NCBI GenBank assembly: GCA_039566865.1
Contig: CM076962.1
Coordinates: forward strand, 6,566,743-6,630,742
Direction: 5' to 3'
DNA length: 64,000 nt
Source: Aurelia coerulea
Taxonomy: Eukaryota > Cnidaria > Scyphozoa > Semaeostomeae > Ulmaridae
The position numbers and the translations under genes were made by a program. Below are positions 37,418 to 47,062 of this stretch, in pieces (the first letter of the stretch is position 1; each line of letters opens with the position of its first letter). The notes under the pieces are model-generated. The model was not told the DNA's origin. It saw only the letters and a program-made list of their open reading frames with translations, and made no database searches.

Positions 37418-40105
37418 TTTTTTTCATTTAATATTATTTATACACAAATTAACCCTTCAGCAAATTAAAATATATAACATCTATTTACAATGATGAAACC
37501 TTATGAATAAAAACCTAAAGCCCTATAAAACTTAATCCTTGCTGTTCTTCCAGGGAGTTGTGTTTGGCTTGAGAGTCTAGCTCTTTAGATGCGTTTTAAG
37601 TTGTTTTTTAAAACGATCAAGTGTCGGTAACTCGCGAATTTCGGCAGGTGTATCGTTCCATGACTTGAGAGCTGCGTAATGAAAGCCCTTTTTTGCAAAT
37701 TCAGTCCTATATCTAGGGATCTGGGTATCCTTACAGTGCCTCGTATTGTAGGTCGAGTGAAAAGATCTTGGCTTGAATTTATCCCAGAGGTTTTCAGGGC
37801 ATAGTCTGTTCATAATCATGTAAGTCATGACATTCCTATCGTAACGGAAAAGATTTTCTACGTTTAACCAGGATGCCGACCAGCCATCTTTTATTCTTGC
37901 GTTTGCAATTATCGAATACGCCCGGTCTTGAGGGCGTTGGAGAGCAGATACTTTTGTTTTCGAAAGACTACCCCAGATAACATCGGCATAACGCAGGTGA
38001 CTCTCGACTAACGCATAATATACATTACTCAATTGCGATTGTGGAACGACATTTTTCAATGTTTTCAAAGCTGCAAGACCTCCACTTAGTTTGCCTTTGG
38101 TGCGCTTAAACTGTTCATCCCAACTTAGTTTTTCATCAACTATTACTCCGAGGGATTTCGTCTTTTCAACTCTTTTGATATCAGAGTTATTTAGTTTAAG
38201 CACTTCTGGCAGGTTTAAATTTTTGGTTTTAAGTGGATACCCTATGACCATGAACTCAGTTTTTTTGGGATTTGGGCTAAGTTTGTTCACCCTCATCCAC
38301 TCAGAGAGATTGGAAACCTCCTGATGTGCGTCCTCAATTAGTTTCGCTACATCGTTCGATGCAATCGTTATATTGGTATCGTCAGCATAAATGCTAGCCT
38401 TGGAGAATTTAAGACACTTTTCCAAGTCATTCAAGTAAATGATGAAAAGAAGAGGGCCTGAACAAGAACCTTGGGGAATACCACAGGTTACATCTCTGGC
38501 TTTAGAATGCTGACAGTTCAGAGAGCAGAACTGTTTTCTATTGTTTAAGTAGGATTTAAACCAATTCCCAGCTTTGCCTCTTATTCCATATGCACGTAAT
38601 ATTTTTAATAATATATCGTGATCAACCGTATCGAAGGCTTTCTTAAGGTCGAGAAAAATAGTGAGATTAACATTGCTGCGATCTACGTTTTCGTACCAGA
38701 AGTCTGTGCTGCTTATGAGTGATGTTATCGTGGAGTACAACTTACGAAAAGCTGCTTGGTTGCATGTAATACTCTCATTGATTTTTAGAAACGCAAATAG
38801 TTGATCGTGCGTTAGTCGCTCTAGCATCCTTGAAAACACTGAGATTACAGAGATAGGTCTGTAGTTGTTTAGATCAGTTTTTGGGCCCGACTTGTAAATT
38901 GGGGTGACTCTCGCTAATTTCCAGATGTCAGGAAAAACACCATTCGTAAGTGATGAGTTATAAATCAGCATAAGGGGCTGAGCTATAAATTCGCTCGCGT
39001 CTTTTACCAAAGCTACGGTAACTTTGTCAGGACCAGACGCTTTTCCGTTCTTTAGCTGATCGATAGCATTCATCACATACTTTTTTTCGACTGTTTTGAA
39101 CAGCATTTCGTTGTTCACTGGTGTGATATGCCGCAAACAATTATCATTTGGTCTCGTTTCTATGCTCTTCGCGAGCTTTGGTCCAACAGAGACAAAGTGA
39201 CAATTCAACGCTTCAAGCACGTCACGCTCTTTTGTCAAACTTTTGCCGTCAATTTCTAGACTGGAAACCGTCGTGGATTTAATATCTTTATTCAAGACTC
39301 TATTGATTGTTTTCCACATTTTCTTCGGGTCCCCTTTATTTTTCTCAATTATACCTTTGTAATAATCCTGAATAGAGTGCCTAATTTCTTTGGTTACTTT
39401 ATTCTGCTGCTTGGTATAAGCTGACCACACCCCAGGAGATTTTGCCGCTATTTTTTTCAGTTTTTCCCTAGTCTCCATCGATTTTCTGAGATTTGGAGTT
39501 AACCAAGGAGCAAATTCCGACCTTACTCTTTTTTTCTTAATCGGAGCATGTATATTCAAAAGCGACTCGAAAATCTCCTGAAATGTGTCAGCCATAGCAG
39601 ATGGATCATTAGCGAAAGGGGTAAGAATGGTTTCCCAATCTATTTGTTGCAGGTCGTGCTGGAAAAGTGCCTTGTCGTATTTCTTCATTGTACGAGATTG
39701 GACTATTTTAGGCTTTGTCCTTTTTTTCTTTAGTCGCCAGGCATTTACTTTCCTTACTCCGTACACCAAATAGTGGTCCACCATCCTTGTTTCTAGGACA
39801 TCTGCCTCTAAAATATATTTGGAGCTCGAGGTAGAGAAATGATCTATAAGTGATTTGCTTACTCTTTGTTCACCTTGTTCATTTGTTGTTACTGCGACTC
39901 TCGTGTACTTTTTAATCAACTGCTCTATTTGATATTCGGAATATACAAGCTTCAGTTTTTTTGTATTAGCATTTGTACTATTCTTAAAATCGCAGTTTGT
40001 GTCGCCTGCGAGGATAATTTCCTTTCCTTCCTTGTCAAGGTCCCGGAGAGACTCTCTAAGGTTTTCGAATGCAGCATCATCAACACCGGAGGCTGCTTTA
40101 GACAT
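37418..40105 (-). mobile_element. LINE-B, 5'-truncated insertion inside LINE-A2
   Basis: On the minus strand this is a LINE whose coding region (40105-37577) is followed by a 3' UTR and an A-rich tail (T-run near 37420 on the plus strand). It lies between the two halves of the LINE-A2 reverse transcriptase. AATCAT occurs just outside both edges (about 37408-37413 and 40107-40112) and may be the target duplication. The 5' edge falls within the endonuclease domain, so this is the usual incomplete copy left by reverse transcription that stopped early. Confidence 0.85.
37577..40105 (-). CDS. LINE-B ORF2 (partial endonuclease, full reverse transcriptase)
   Basis: An uninterrupted 842-codon frame. 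Residues ~1-115 are the distal half of an apurinic-type endonuclease: AGDTNCDF near residue 38, SLIDHFSTSS, then VDHYLVYGVRK, where the usual SDH is VDH. The RT spans about 330-610: YRPISVISVFSRMLERL, FLDLKKAFDTVDH, CGIPQGSCSGPLLF and the catalytic YADD. The rest carries the thumb and C-terminal WN block, ending in LKTHLKS. The first methionine is only the first ATG after the truncation. The missing N-terminal endonuclease half means it should be inactive, yet its intact frame makes it the youngest-looking LINE here. The protein would nick and reverse-transcribe at the target in the nucleus. Confidence 0.92.
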   Translation of the reverse strand: MSKAASGVDDAAFENLRESLRDLDKEGKEIILAGDTNCDFKNSTNANTKKLKLVYSEYQIEQLIKKYTRVAVTTNEQGEQRVSKSLIDHFSTSSSKYILEADVLETRMVDHYLVYGVRKVNAWRLKKKRTKPKIVQSRTMKKYDKALFQHDLQQIDWETILTPFANDPSAMADTFQEIFESLLNIHAPIKKKRVRSEFAPWLTPNLRKSMETREKLKKIAAKSPGVWSAYTKQQNKVTKEIRHSIQDYYKGIIEKNKGDPKKMWKTINRVLNKDIKSTTVSSLEIDGKSLTKERDVLEALNCHFVSVGPKLAKSIETRPNDNCLRHITPVNNEMLFKTVEKKYVMNAIDQLKNGKASGPDKVTVALVKDASEFIAQPLMLIYNSSLTNGVFPDIWKLARVTPIYKSGPKTDLNNYRPISVISVFSRMLERLTHDQLFAFLKINESITCNQAAFRKLYSTITSLISSTDFWYENVDRSNVNLTIFLDLKKAFDTVDHDILLKILRAYGIRGKAGNWFKSYLNNRKQFCSLNCQHSKARDVTCGIPQGSCSGPLLFIIYLNDLEKCLKFSKASIYADDTNITIASNDVAKLIEDAHQEVSNLSEWMRVNKLSPNPKKTEFMVIGYPLKTKNLNLPEVLKLNNSDIKRVEKTKSLGVIVDEKLSWDEQFKRTKGKLSGGLAALKTLKNVVPQSQLSNVYYALVESHLRYADVIWGSLSKTKVSALQRPQDRAYSIIANARIKDGWSASWLNVENLFRYDRNVMTYMIMNRLCPENLWDKFKPRSFHSTYNTRHCKDTQIPRYRTEFAKKGFHYAALKSWNDTPAEIRELPTLDRFKKQLKTHLKS

Positions 40106-40107
40106 GA

Positions 40108-40671
40108 ATCATGATCTGGGCACATAATTGGCGCATGTTATTTAATCCTGATCCAACAAAACGAGGAGTTGAAGTGACTCTTTCAAGAAAGAAAGTTTCT
40201 GCCGATCATCCACCAGTACTCTTCTATGATATCCCAGTCATTAGAATGAATGAACGTAAACATCTTGGCATTATACCTGATTCTATATTGTCCTTTGCCA
40301 CTCACATTCAGTCAGTGACACATAAATGCAGACGCGGAATAGGAATGATAAATTTTCTTTCAAAGTATTTGCCCCGTCACACTTTAATTGAACTGTATAA
40401 ACTGTATGTGCAGCCACAGTTATATTATGGTGATGTCATTTACCACATTCCATCCAAAAATGCGAATTCAGTCAAGATACCTTGCTGAATAATCATATGG
40501 AAAAACTTGAATCAGTTCAATATTCATCTGCACTTGCAGTGACTGGTGCATGGAAAGGAACATCTCGTGAAAAGCTCTATGGTTGGGAATCCTTAACTTG
40601 GTTGGTTGGAACTTGGTTGGGAATCCTTAAGCCTAAGACGTTGGACGCCTTGCCCTTTTTTACAAGATGTA
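40108..40671 (+). pseudogene. LINE-A2, part 2: RT thumb region
   Basis: Continues the RT with WAHNWRMLFNPDPTKRG, ERKHLGIIPDSILSFATHIQ, NFLSKYLPRHTLIELYKLY and MEKLESVQYSSALAVTGAWK. Frame changes occur near 40485 and 40580-40660. The last recognisable residues are RRW...LALFYKM, ending at about 40671. There it is interrupted by the minus-strand LINE-C fragment and resumes at 41213 with VNGITPDY. About 15 residues expected between parts 1 and 2 are absent. Confidence 0.88.
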
Positions 40672-41212
40672 TGTATGTATGTATGTTAAAATTTGCCACG
40701 TAAAATAAAACAATTTACAAGAAATAAATAGAATATACAAGTTTTAAAAAGCTAAAGAATAGATAAAATACGATAACAATGCTCATTAAATAAATACGTC
40801 AAAAACACCCCTAATTTTAGTGGCAAGGGTAGCATTAAAAGGTCATATTGACTGTATTTCCATAATGGTCCCCTTAGAGGTGGTTGCAAAAGAAAAAATA
40901 ATAAAAGTAAACAACAGATGTTAAAGTGATTTTGGATGGAGCATAATTTAGTAGGGCCGAGTCATATATATGGGAGAGGAGGCGTGTTTCAATAGAACGC
41001 ATATACGTTGTTTTCTTCTCTGTATCTTTTGGAAAAAATTTTCCTTTATCTTGTGTTTGAACGAGTTTATACTGTTTGTAGTTTTTAAATCAGAAGAAAG
41101 GCTATTCCATATTTTTGGCCCCAAGTAGGACAGGCATTTTTGGCCAGTGTTACTTTTGCGAAATGGGAGGTTTAATTTAAACTTAGACCTTCTCGTTAGT
41201 CGGTTTACAGAT
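40672..41212 (-). mobile_element. LINE-C, 5'-truncated fragment inside LINE-A2
   Basis: On the minus strand the right part encodes NLPFRKSNTGQKCLSYLGPK and IWNSLSSDLK, a LINE ORF2 C-terminus like that of LINE-D. The rest is 3' UTR ending in an (ACAT)n-type tail (TATG repeats at 40669-40686 on the plus strand). Imperfect direct repeats flank it: TTTACAAGAT before and TTTACAGAT after. The host frame rejoins across it (FYKM to VNG), so this is a real secondary insertion. Confidence 0.8.
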
Positions 41213-41820
41213 TGTCAACGGTATTACCCCAGACTATACAAGATACCCCATTCCAAAATTACAGCAAGCTATGTATTGTTTTCGTAAAGCAGATTTAATA
41301 GGGCAGATAAAGGCAAGAACGACGAGATTCAAGAATAGCTTTTATCCCGACTGTTTATCTGAATGGAACACGCTTGATCCAGATATTAGATTATCACCCT
41401 CACTGTGTGTTTTTAAAGCAAAACTGTCGAAACTTATTCGACCTCATCCTGAACCGGTGTACGGTATTCATGATCCAAAAGGTCTAGCTATTTTCACTCA
41501 GTTACGGGTAGGACTCAGCAAACTAAATTTTCATAAATTTAGGCATAACTTCAGAGATACAGTCAACCCTTTGTGTCTCGCAAATGAAGGGGTAGAGGAC
41601 ATGGAACATTTCCTGCTGCTTTGTCATTCTTATAATGGGCCTAGATCTGATTTTCTCAATAGCGTAAATGCAATATTGCTACCTCGTGGCTTTTCTTCTC
41701 TGTCAAATGAAGTTTTACTCAAATTCATTCTGTATGGGACAAAAGGTTAACCATCGACAACACTAAAGAACTACTCGAGGCAACCCTTAAATTCATTCAT
41801 GCTACAGAACGCTTTTAAAA
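41213..41820 (+). pseudogene. LINE-A2, part 3: C-terminal region
   Basis: Reads VNGITPDYTRYPIPKLQQ, ADLIGQIKARTTRF, CLSEWNTLDPDIRLSPS and the zinc-like block PLCL...MEHFLLLCHSY. The main frame stops at 41750; one frame change later the family ending LEATLKFIHATERF is visible to about 41818. It is co-linear with LINE-A1 throughout. Confidence 0.9.
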
Positions 41821-42079
41821 TATTCCAATGCTGCAAAGTCCCATAGATAAGCACCTACTTTCTTTTCAGTTTCATTGTGTATTCGTAGGCAATATTTATT
41901 TTAGCTTAGTTGATTTCCCTTGTATTTTGGTTTAATATTGTGCATCTTTAAGTAATGGTCATGGGGTAGTTATTGTCTTTTGCTCCTCATTGTATCGTCC
42001 CCGTATTGTTGTAATGTAATTAGATAGTACAGTAGAACGTATTGATGTATCGTAATATTTTATATGAATATAAAAAAAA
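41821..42079 (+). other. LINE-A2 3' UTR and A-tail
   Basis: Contains the GGGGTAGT...TTGCTCCTCATTGTATCG stem-loop-like motif (41957-41992) shared with the other LINE-A copies, then ATATGAATA and an A-run ending at about 42079. Minus-strand LINE-D coding begins directly after the A-run. Confidence 0.75.
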
Positions 42080-42640
42080 ATCCAACTGCCCTGGAGACCT
42101 TGGCAGAAACTGCCTTGATCTGTTCTTTCCTATCCAAAGAGCAGTCAATTTGCAAACGGAGGTATTTTGTCTTCTTGACTATTTCGAGCTCGTTATCGCG
42201 TATTTTCAGTTTCAAGTCATCATTTTGACCCTAGAGAATGTTGTGTTTCCGTTTGGTGGAAATAAGCATAGAATGAGTTTTCGCAACATTCAGGGAAAGT
42301 TTGTTGCCTTGTAGCCAAGTATCCAGTGTCCTAAGATCGCTGTTAATAGCCTCATTCAGCCGAGTCAAATCGAGAGACTGGTAGCACAAATTGGTATCAT
42401 CAGCATACATGGACACGTTAGAACCATGGACTGCTTGTGGGAGATCATTGATGTAGATGAGGATGAGGGCCAAGACATGAACCTTGTGGAACACCAACTT
42501 CTATGTCTCCAATTTTGAATCAATCCCATTATCCCTACAAAATTGTTTCCGATTGGTTAGGTAAAATTTAAACCATGAGAGTTCACTTTGCTGTACACCG
42601 TAAAGCTCGAGCTTTTTGCAGAGAATGTTGTGTGTTGTCG
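42080..42640 (-). pseudogene. LINE-D reverse transcriptase fragment
   Basis: The minus strand reads, with frame changes, HNILCKKLELYGV, LSWFKFYLTNRKQFC, VGVPQGSCLGP, LIYINDLPQAVHGSNVSMYADDTN, LQGNKLSLNVAKTH and KTKYLRLQIDCSL. It ends with KVSRAVGF next to the LINE-A2 A-tail. The YADD catalytic motif is intact but the frame is not. The likely C-terminal continuation lies at 36990-37250. Confidence 0.82.
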
Positions 42641-42829
42641 CCTGTAAGATGAATCACCAATAAATGGTAATCTAATGTAAACCGGACACTTCTTCGGACG
42701 AAAAACCTTGTCCGATGACCAAGTAGAGAGTTTCTTGACTTGTAAGTCAAGAGCTTCATAACTTGAACAGTAAATTTTCTATGGCTGGCTAAAGTTTTTA
42801 ATGACAGCTCGATCAAAGATCTGAAAGCC

Positions 42830-43955
42830 TTAAAAGCCGGAAACTAATCTACAGCTACCTAAATGGTCGTAAACAGGGGGGGGGGTTGCATCGCATTATA
42901 GTTCATATAAACAGACAAAAATTGGCATGCCACAAGGATCAGTCCTGGGTCCCTTGCTTATTAGTATCCTTATTAATGACCTATTTCTTATCAATCTTCA
43001 GTCAGATTTATGCAACTTTACAACACACTATATGCTTTTGTCCATTTTTTGAAGCAGTTGTTTCACAACATAAAAACGATCTTGAAAATATCATGGATTG
43101 GTTCTTTAGAAATAATATGGTTGCGAACCCTGGAAAGTTTCAATTGATGTTCCAGGGCATGAAAGAAACTCAGCACTTGGACTTGAATATCAATGGCCAA
43201 ATCATACGTGCTTGTGATAAAGTGAAACTACTAGGAGTCATTATCGATAAAAAAACTAAATTTTGACCAACGTGTAGAGGATCTCTGCATGAAAGTCAGC
43301 AGAAAGGTAGAGGCATTCTCTAGATTGTTAAATTATATCAATTTTAATCAAGCAAGGATAGTGTTCAACGCTATTATACTGTTACATTTTAACTATTGCC
43401 CCCTGATTTGTTCATTTTGTAGCAAAGCTGCCAAAAGTAACATCAATCGAGTGCATAAACGTGCTTTAAGTGTTTTATATCAGGATTTCGAATCTTCTTT
43501 AGAAGAACTTCTATTGAGACATGATGATGTTACAATGCATGTAAAGAACTTACAGAAAATTCTCTTAGAAGTTTACAAAATGCTCCACCAATTACATCCG
43601 TCATACCTCGGGGAGAATTTCCAAACAAAATCTATGACTTACATTTTACGAAAACAAGTTTTATGTGAATTTTTTCAGACGTCTCACACAATAATATATG
43701 GGATAAACTCCCTAAGATTTAAAGGAAATTAAAACTTTGAATGGAACCAGTTGCCTTTGTACAATGTATAAATAGACACTGAATTCCTTTGATTGTAAAT
43801 TAGCGTTGTATTACTTTCGGTTTATTGTAAATAGTTGGTGTAAATTAGCTTTATTCTTTTAAAACTACGTATGTCAGTACCAACTTTAAAAAAATTTATG
43901 AATAAATGAATGAATGAATGAATGAATGAATGAATGAATGAATGAATGAATGAAC
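42830..43955 (+). pseudogene. L2/CR1-like LINE, 5'-truncated, with (GAAT)n tail
   Basis: The plus strand reads YSYLNGRKQ, then IGMPQGSVLGPLLISILIND, then VVSQHKNDLENIMDWF, VKLLGVIIDKKTKF and, after a frame break at 43265, SRKVEAFSRLLNYINFNQAR, INRVHKRALSVLY and QKILLEVYKMLHQLHPSYL. The stretch expected to read FADDNTLYAF reads FTTHYMLL, as if about 7 bp removed the catalytic aspartates. The copy ends with GAAT/ATGA repeats at about 43899-43952. Microsatellite tails of this kind are typical of L2/CR1-type elements. Confidence 0.85.
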
Positions 43956-44628
43956 AGATGAAATGTCCCTTTCAATGATTTTTCATTTCAATTAAAGGAC
44001 TCTGTAACAAATTTTGTTGAGTGACATCAGCAAAAAAGATTATCTGCAAGTTGAAACTTGCAACATTGTGCAAATGCTGGTCGATTTGAGATTTGACAAT
44101 GCCTTTAGGTAACAATCCTATGAAAAAAATTTGAGGGCGTTTCTCCAGCATGACTTGACATGCCTTTGTTCAAATTATATGGAATGACCCTTAATCTTAT
44201 GGATTTATCCACCAGCTGATGTAATCCAAGGTTGACGAGATTGATTCGAATTGCTTTCCTTCATCGTTTTCATTATCTCTTTTCAACCACTGAGGGACAG
44301 TGCGGTGGGTCCTTGCTTCTTGGTGTGCAATTTTGCTGTGGGGTGGTGCATGGCGCGTGGAAATGGCTTGTCTGCTCAGATTCTTTATGTGCCAGACGTC
44401 CGCAGGGATTTTCGACTCAGCCAGTATATTATGTCATAACACAAAGCAGCAACCCCTCTCCCTAGAGAGGCTTCGCCCTAAATGGTCAGGTTTCGCAACA
44501 AAATCGATTTGAAAATAAGGACACGAACTAAGACTGGGCAAATCACGATAAACATGTTCATTAACTCTTTCTGAAAGCTAAACTTAAATATAACGACTAG
44601 CTTCTTGTTTGTCTTGGTAAATTTTCAG
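43956..44628. other. Non-coding or unresolved stretch
   Basis: Frames at 44232-44512 overlap one another and show no recognisable family. An upstream exon of the candidate gene that follows could be here, but I cannot identify one. Confidence 0.35.
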
Positions 44629-44769
44629 TTCAAACGCAAGCCGGTCTGAACGGCCTAATCTTTGGCATGGTGTCTAATTTGGACGTACCCTTAATTCATA
44701 ACGATGCCTTTCGCAGTTACCTGGTTGAACTTATCTCGTCGCAGCAAAACCAAGCAGGATTATTTAACT
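44629..44769 (+). CDS. Candidate host exon, unknown protein
   Basis: A 141-bp open segment (47 codons, symmetrical phase) lies between an acceptor-like ATTTTCAG and a strong donor GTGAGT. It encodes GLNGLIFGMVSNLDVPLIHN, DAFRSYLVELISSQQNQAG and LFN. Composition and the two splice sites look like an ordinary metazoan internal exon. I do not recognise the family. The next exon in phase may be 45862-45991. It could instead be chance, but it does not resemble the transposons around it. Confidence 0.4.
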
Positions 44770-45540
44770 GTGAGTGCCGGGGAAGGAATAAGGAGGTCTA
44801 CGGGATATTTTTGAAAATGAAGCAAAGGGAGGAGGGGTTTGCAAGAAGCATGAATTGATAGGGTTACTTTTCAAATTATTGATAGATAAAATGATGAAAT
44901 TGACTACAACGGGAAGTTAGTTCGTGAATGAAACCTTACACAAATGAAATCAACAAGGCAGTAATTGACAACAAAATCAGTATTTATAATCTTACCATTA
45001 TCTTGATGATTATGACTTTAACCTTATGACTTCTAACAGTGTGGTTGACAGGGGGGTCAGTAAGGGAAGTCAGAATCAGCAGGCTGACCAATTAGGGGCG
45101 CAGGTTGGCCTGTCTGACCACAACCGAAATAAAGCCCCTGGCTTTTACATTCAATGCAAATTTCTGAGATTTTTCCTCAAAAATAAACTTTGGAGGGTTG
45201 GAGTTGCCTGAAAACAAACTTTAGTTGTACTTTTTACAAAATCCTGAGGCGACGCGAAGAAAAAAAATATTGGGCTTGGAAAACAACAAGGACATAAAAT
45301 ACTCTTACCTTTATCCATTTCAGGTAAGTGCTTTAAAAACATCCTTCAGGACAAGGATAAGCGGTACCATACGACAACAACAAGACAAAATCTGAGAACT
45401 GGCATCAGCGAATGATTTTAACGCACTTTCCTGCAAAATCCAGGCCCGAACTCCTTTTGGAACGAAGTTTTTGCAGCGCGGTCAGATATGATGAAAAACG
45501 TTGGCTGACCATTTAAGGCGATGCTCCTCTATATGTGTTT

Positions 45541-45720
45541 ATTTTTGTTTCGTTTTTTTTTTCTGTGTATAGTATAGTTGCATTGTAAGTGCCAGCCACA
45601 GTGGAGACCAGATGACCCAGTGTCCTTCCCCGCTGTGGCTGGTACATAGGAATGTATGTATTTCGTAGTTTAGACAATTTGTTTTCAAATCAATATTATA
45701 AAAAAAGAAAAAACAGTTGA
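45541..45720 (+). mobile_element. LINE-E-type 3' end fragment
   Basis: TTGTAAGTGCCAGCCACAGT followed by CTGTGGCTGG forms a hairpin at 45592-45642, then an A-rich tail at about 45700-45717. The same arrangement with slightly different arms (CCATCC...GGATGG) lies in the LINE-E 3' UTR at 52325-52372 on the minus strand. Only the 3' terminus is present, so this is a strongly 5'-truncated insertion, here within the putative intron of the candidate host gene. Confidence 0.65.
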
Positions 45721-45861
45721 AATCTCCAGTAACCAAGAACTGGACGCTCATCGATCAAATTAGGCTGCTTCCAAGCCAATATTGTTACTGGGATCATTTA
45801 TAGGGCACGAAGTACGCTACAGAGAAATTAGCGACAAATCACAATTGGATTTTGGCTAGAG

Positions 45862-45991
45862 ATGATCTCATCAATCGTAAAATCTGGCCAGTGTACGGTT
45901 TACGGTTGCCTGTCAAAAGTGGAGTGGATACTTTCTCTGGCGCAGCCGGTACACTTCAGCTCCTTTTTGAGACCAAGAGATCATGTATCCC
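45862..45991 (+). CDS. Candidate host exon, unknown protein
   Basis: An open frame after GGCTAGAG encodes DLINRKIWPVYGLRLPVKSG, VDTFSGAAGTLQLLFETKRS. If exon 44629-44769 joins here, the phase fits with the acceptor at GAG. A donor GTATCC at 45992 would leave one base and join in phase to 46053 across a ~60-bp intron. The more obvious donor GTAACC at 46019 gives an impossibly short intron and the wrong phase. Splice assignments are inference; no family is recognised. Confidence 0.3.
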
Positions 45992-46052
45992 TAATGCAAC
46001 AAATCACTCTTCAGAACGGTAACCTAATTGGAATAATTTTTTTTACATCTAG

Positions 46053-46315
46053 ATGATGGGAAGAAAAAGAATGACCCAAAATCAAGAGAAGAGCAAGAAA
46101 GACAACGGCAAAAGGAATCTTTACTAAATTACGGGGCAAGAGCCGTAGATTCCTACGAGACTCATTCAGACCCAAAGAAGAGAGAAGCTGAAACGAAACG
46201 GAGATTTGAGCAAGGAGAGACTGCTGACAGAAGACATGGAGGGAAAGAGAAGAAACCTGGCAAAATACAATCAGCAATGAAAGTTGGCAAGTTCTTGCAC
46301 AAACATTCCAAATAA
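46053..46315 (+). CDS. Candidate terminal exon, basic coiled-coil-like tail
   Basis: Follows a T-rich tract and ACATCTAG acceptor. It stays open for 86 codons to TAA at 46313-46315: DGKKKNDPKSREEQERQRQK, LLNYGARAVDSYETHSDPKK, REAETKRRFEQGE, ending VGKFLHKHSK. The highly charged lysine/arginine/glutamate composition resembles the C-terminal tail of a nuclear or RNA-binding protein, but no family is recognised. AATAAA follows at 46332. No transposon family seen in this window ends this way, so it is the best host-gene candidate here. Confidence 0.45.
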
Positions 46316-46331
46316 GTAATATAAAGTTCTG

Positions 46332-46337
46332 AATAAA
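46332..46337 (+). terminator. Possible polyadenylation signal
   Basis: AATAAA 17 bp after the stop of the candidate terminal exon. The 3' UTR would be very short. Confidence 0.35.
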
Positions 46338-47035
46338 GTAACTCTATCAATACTGTATCAAATATTTTCAAATAGGTTAACTGATTGTCTTAAAACGAAT
46401 CAGATTAAGTAAACGAGAACGTAGACTACTCTGTAGAAAAATTGAGAAACTGTGGATTACTTCGCAATGATCAATGTCAAAATCTTTTGAAGAAAGTATA
46501 TTGTACTTTTCAGTCCTCGTTGTCTCAAAGTTTCATTTATCCAGGTTTGCAAAACTTCCAAAGCTAGCAGATGAGTAAAAAAACTTTTGAAAAATCATCA
46601 AACTATCCCCATTCCCTGCCGCACAATTATGTTTTGGCATGTATTGTGTTATTTAAAATACAACATAAACTATGTAGAGTATAACTGATATTGGCCATGG
46701 AACCAAGATTATTTTCCAAAAAAATGCATAGTAGATATCATTCGAAAGAGCTTAGTGAGCAGAACTTGATTCTTGCCAGCCAGTGTTGCAAAGTTTGGCA
46801 ACTAAAGGAGGATGTAATCCCTTGTGAATTTTAGGAAGTTTTTTCCTCGCAAAATTCTCCGATTACCTTTACATAATTCGAAAGTGCGGGACTTCGCAAA
46901 CAGTAGTGTTAATTTAGATTTGCATATGATGACTTGTTTAACCGTCTGCATGTCGAAGAAGGTACTATGGTCAGTTATTTAAATTTCTAAATAAAATTTT
47001 GCAGAAATAACCTCAAATAGTGGCTATTCCGGAGC
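46338..47035. other. Non-coding stretch
   Basis: AT-rich intergenic sequence between the candidate gene and the LINE-E tail; nothing recognised. Confidence 0.45.
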
Positions 47036-47060
47036 TTTTTTTTCTATCAAGATTATTAAC
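47036..47060 (-). mobile_element. LINE-E 3' tip and A-tail
   Basis: On the minus strand GTTAATAATCTTGATAG followed by an A-run continues the LINE-E 3' UTR that breaks off at TA 52292-52293. The rejoined sequence resembles the sibling 3' end at 45541-45720. Confidence 0.6.
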
Positions 47061-47062
47061 TA

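Noticed and set aside
42583..42816. 77-codon minus-strand ORF upstream of the LINE-D RT
   Set aside because: Its end overlaps LINE-D coding in another frame and no family is recognised; treated as a chance frame.
46011..46277. 88-codon minus-strand ORF opposite the candidate terminal exon
   Set aside because: It is a shadow of the purine-rich plus-strand exon, serine/leucine-rich with no motif.
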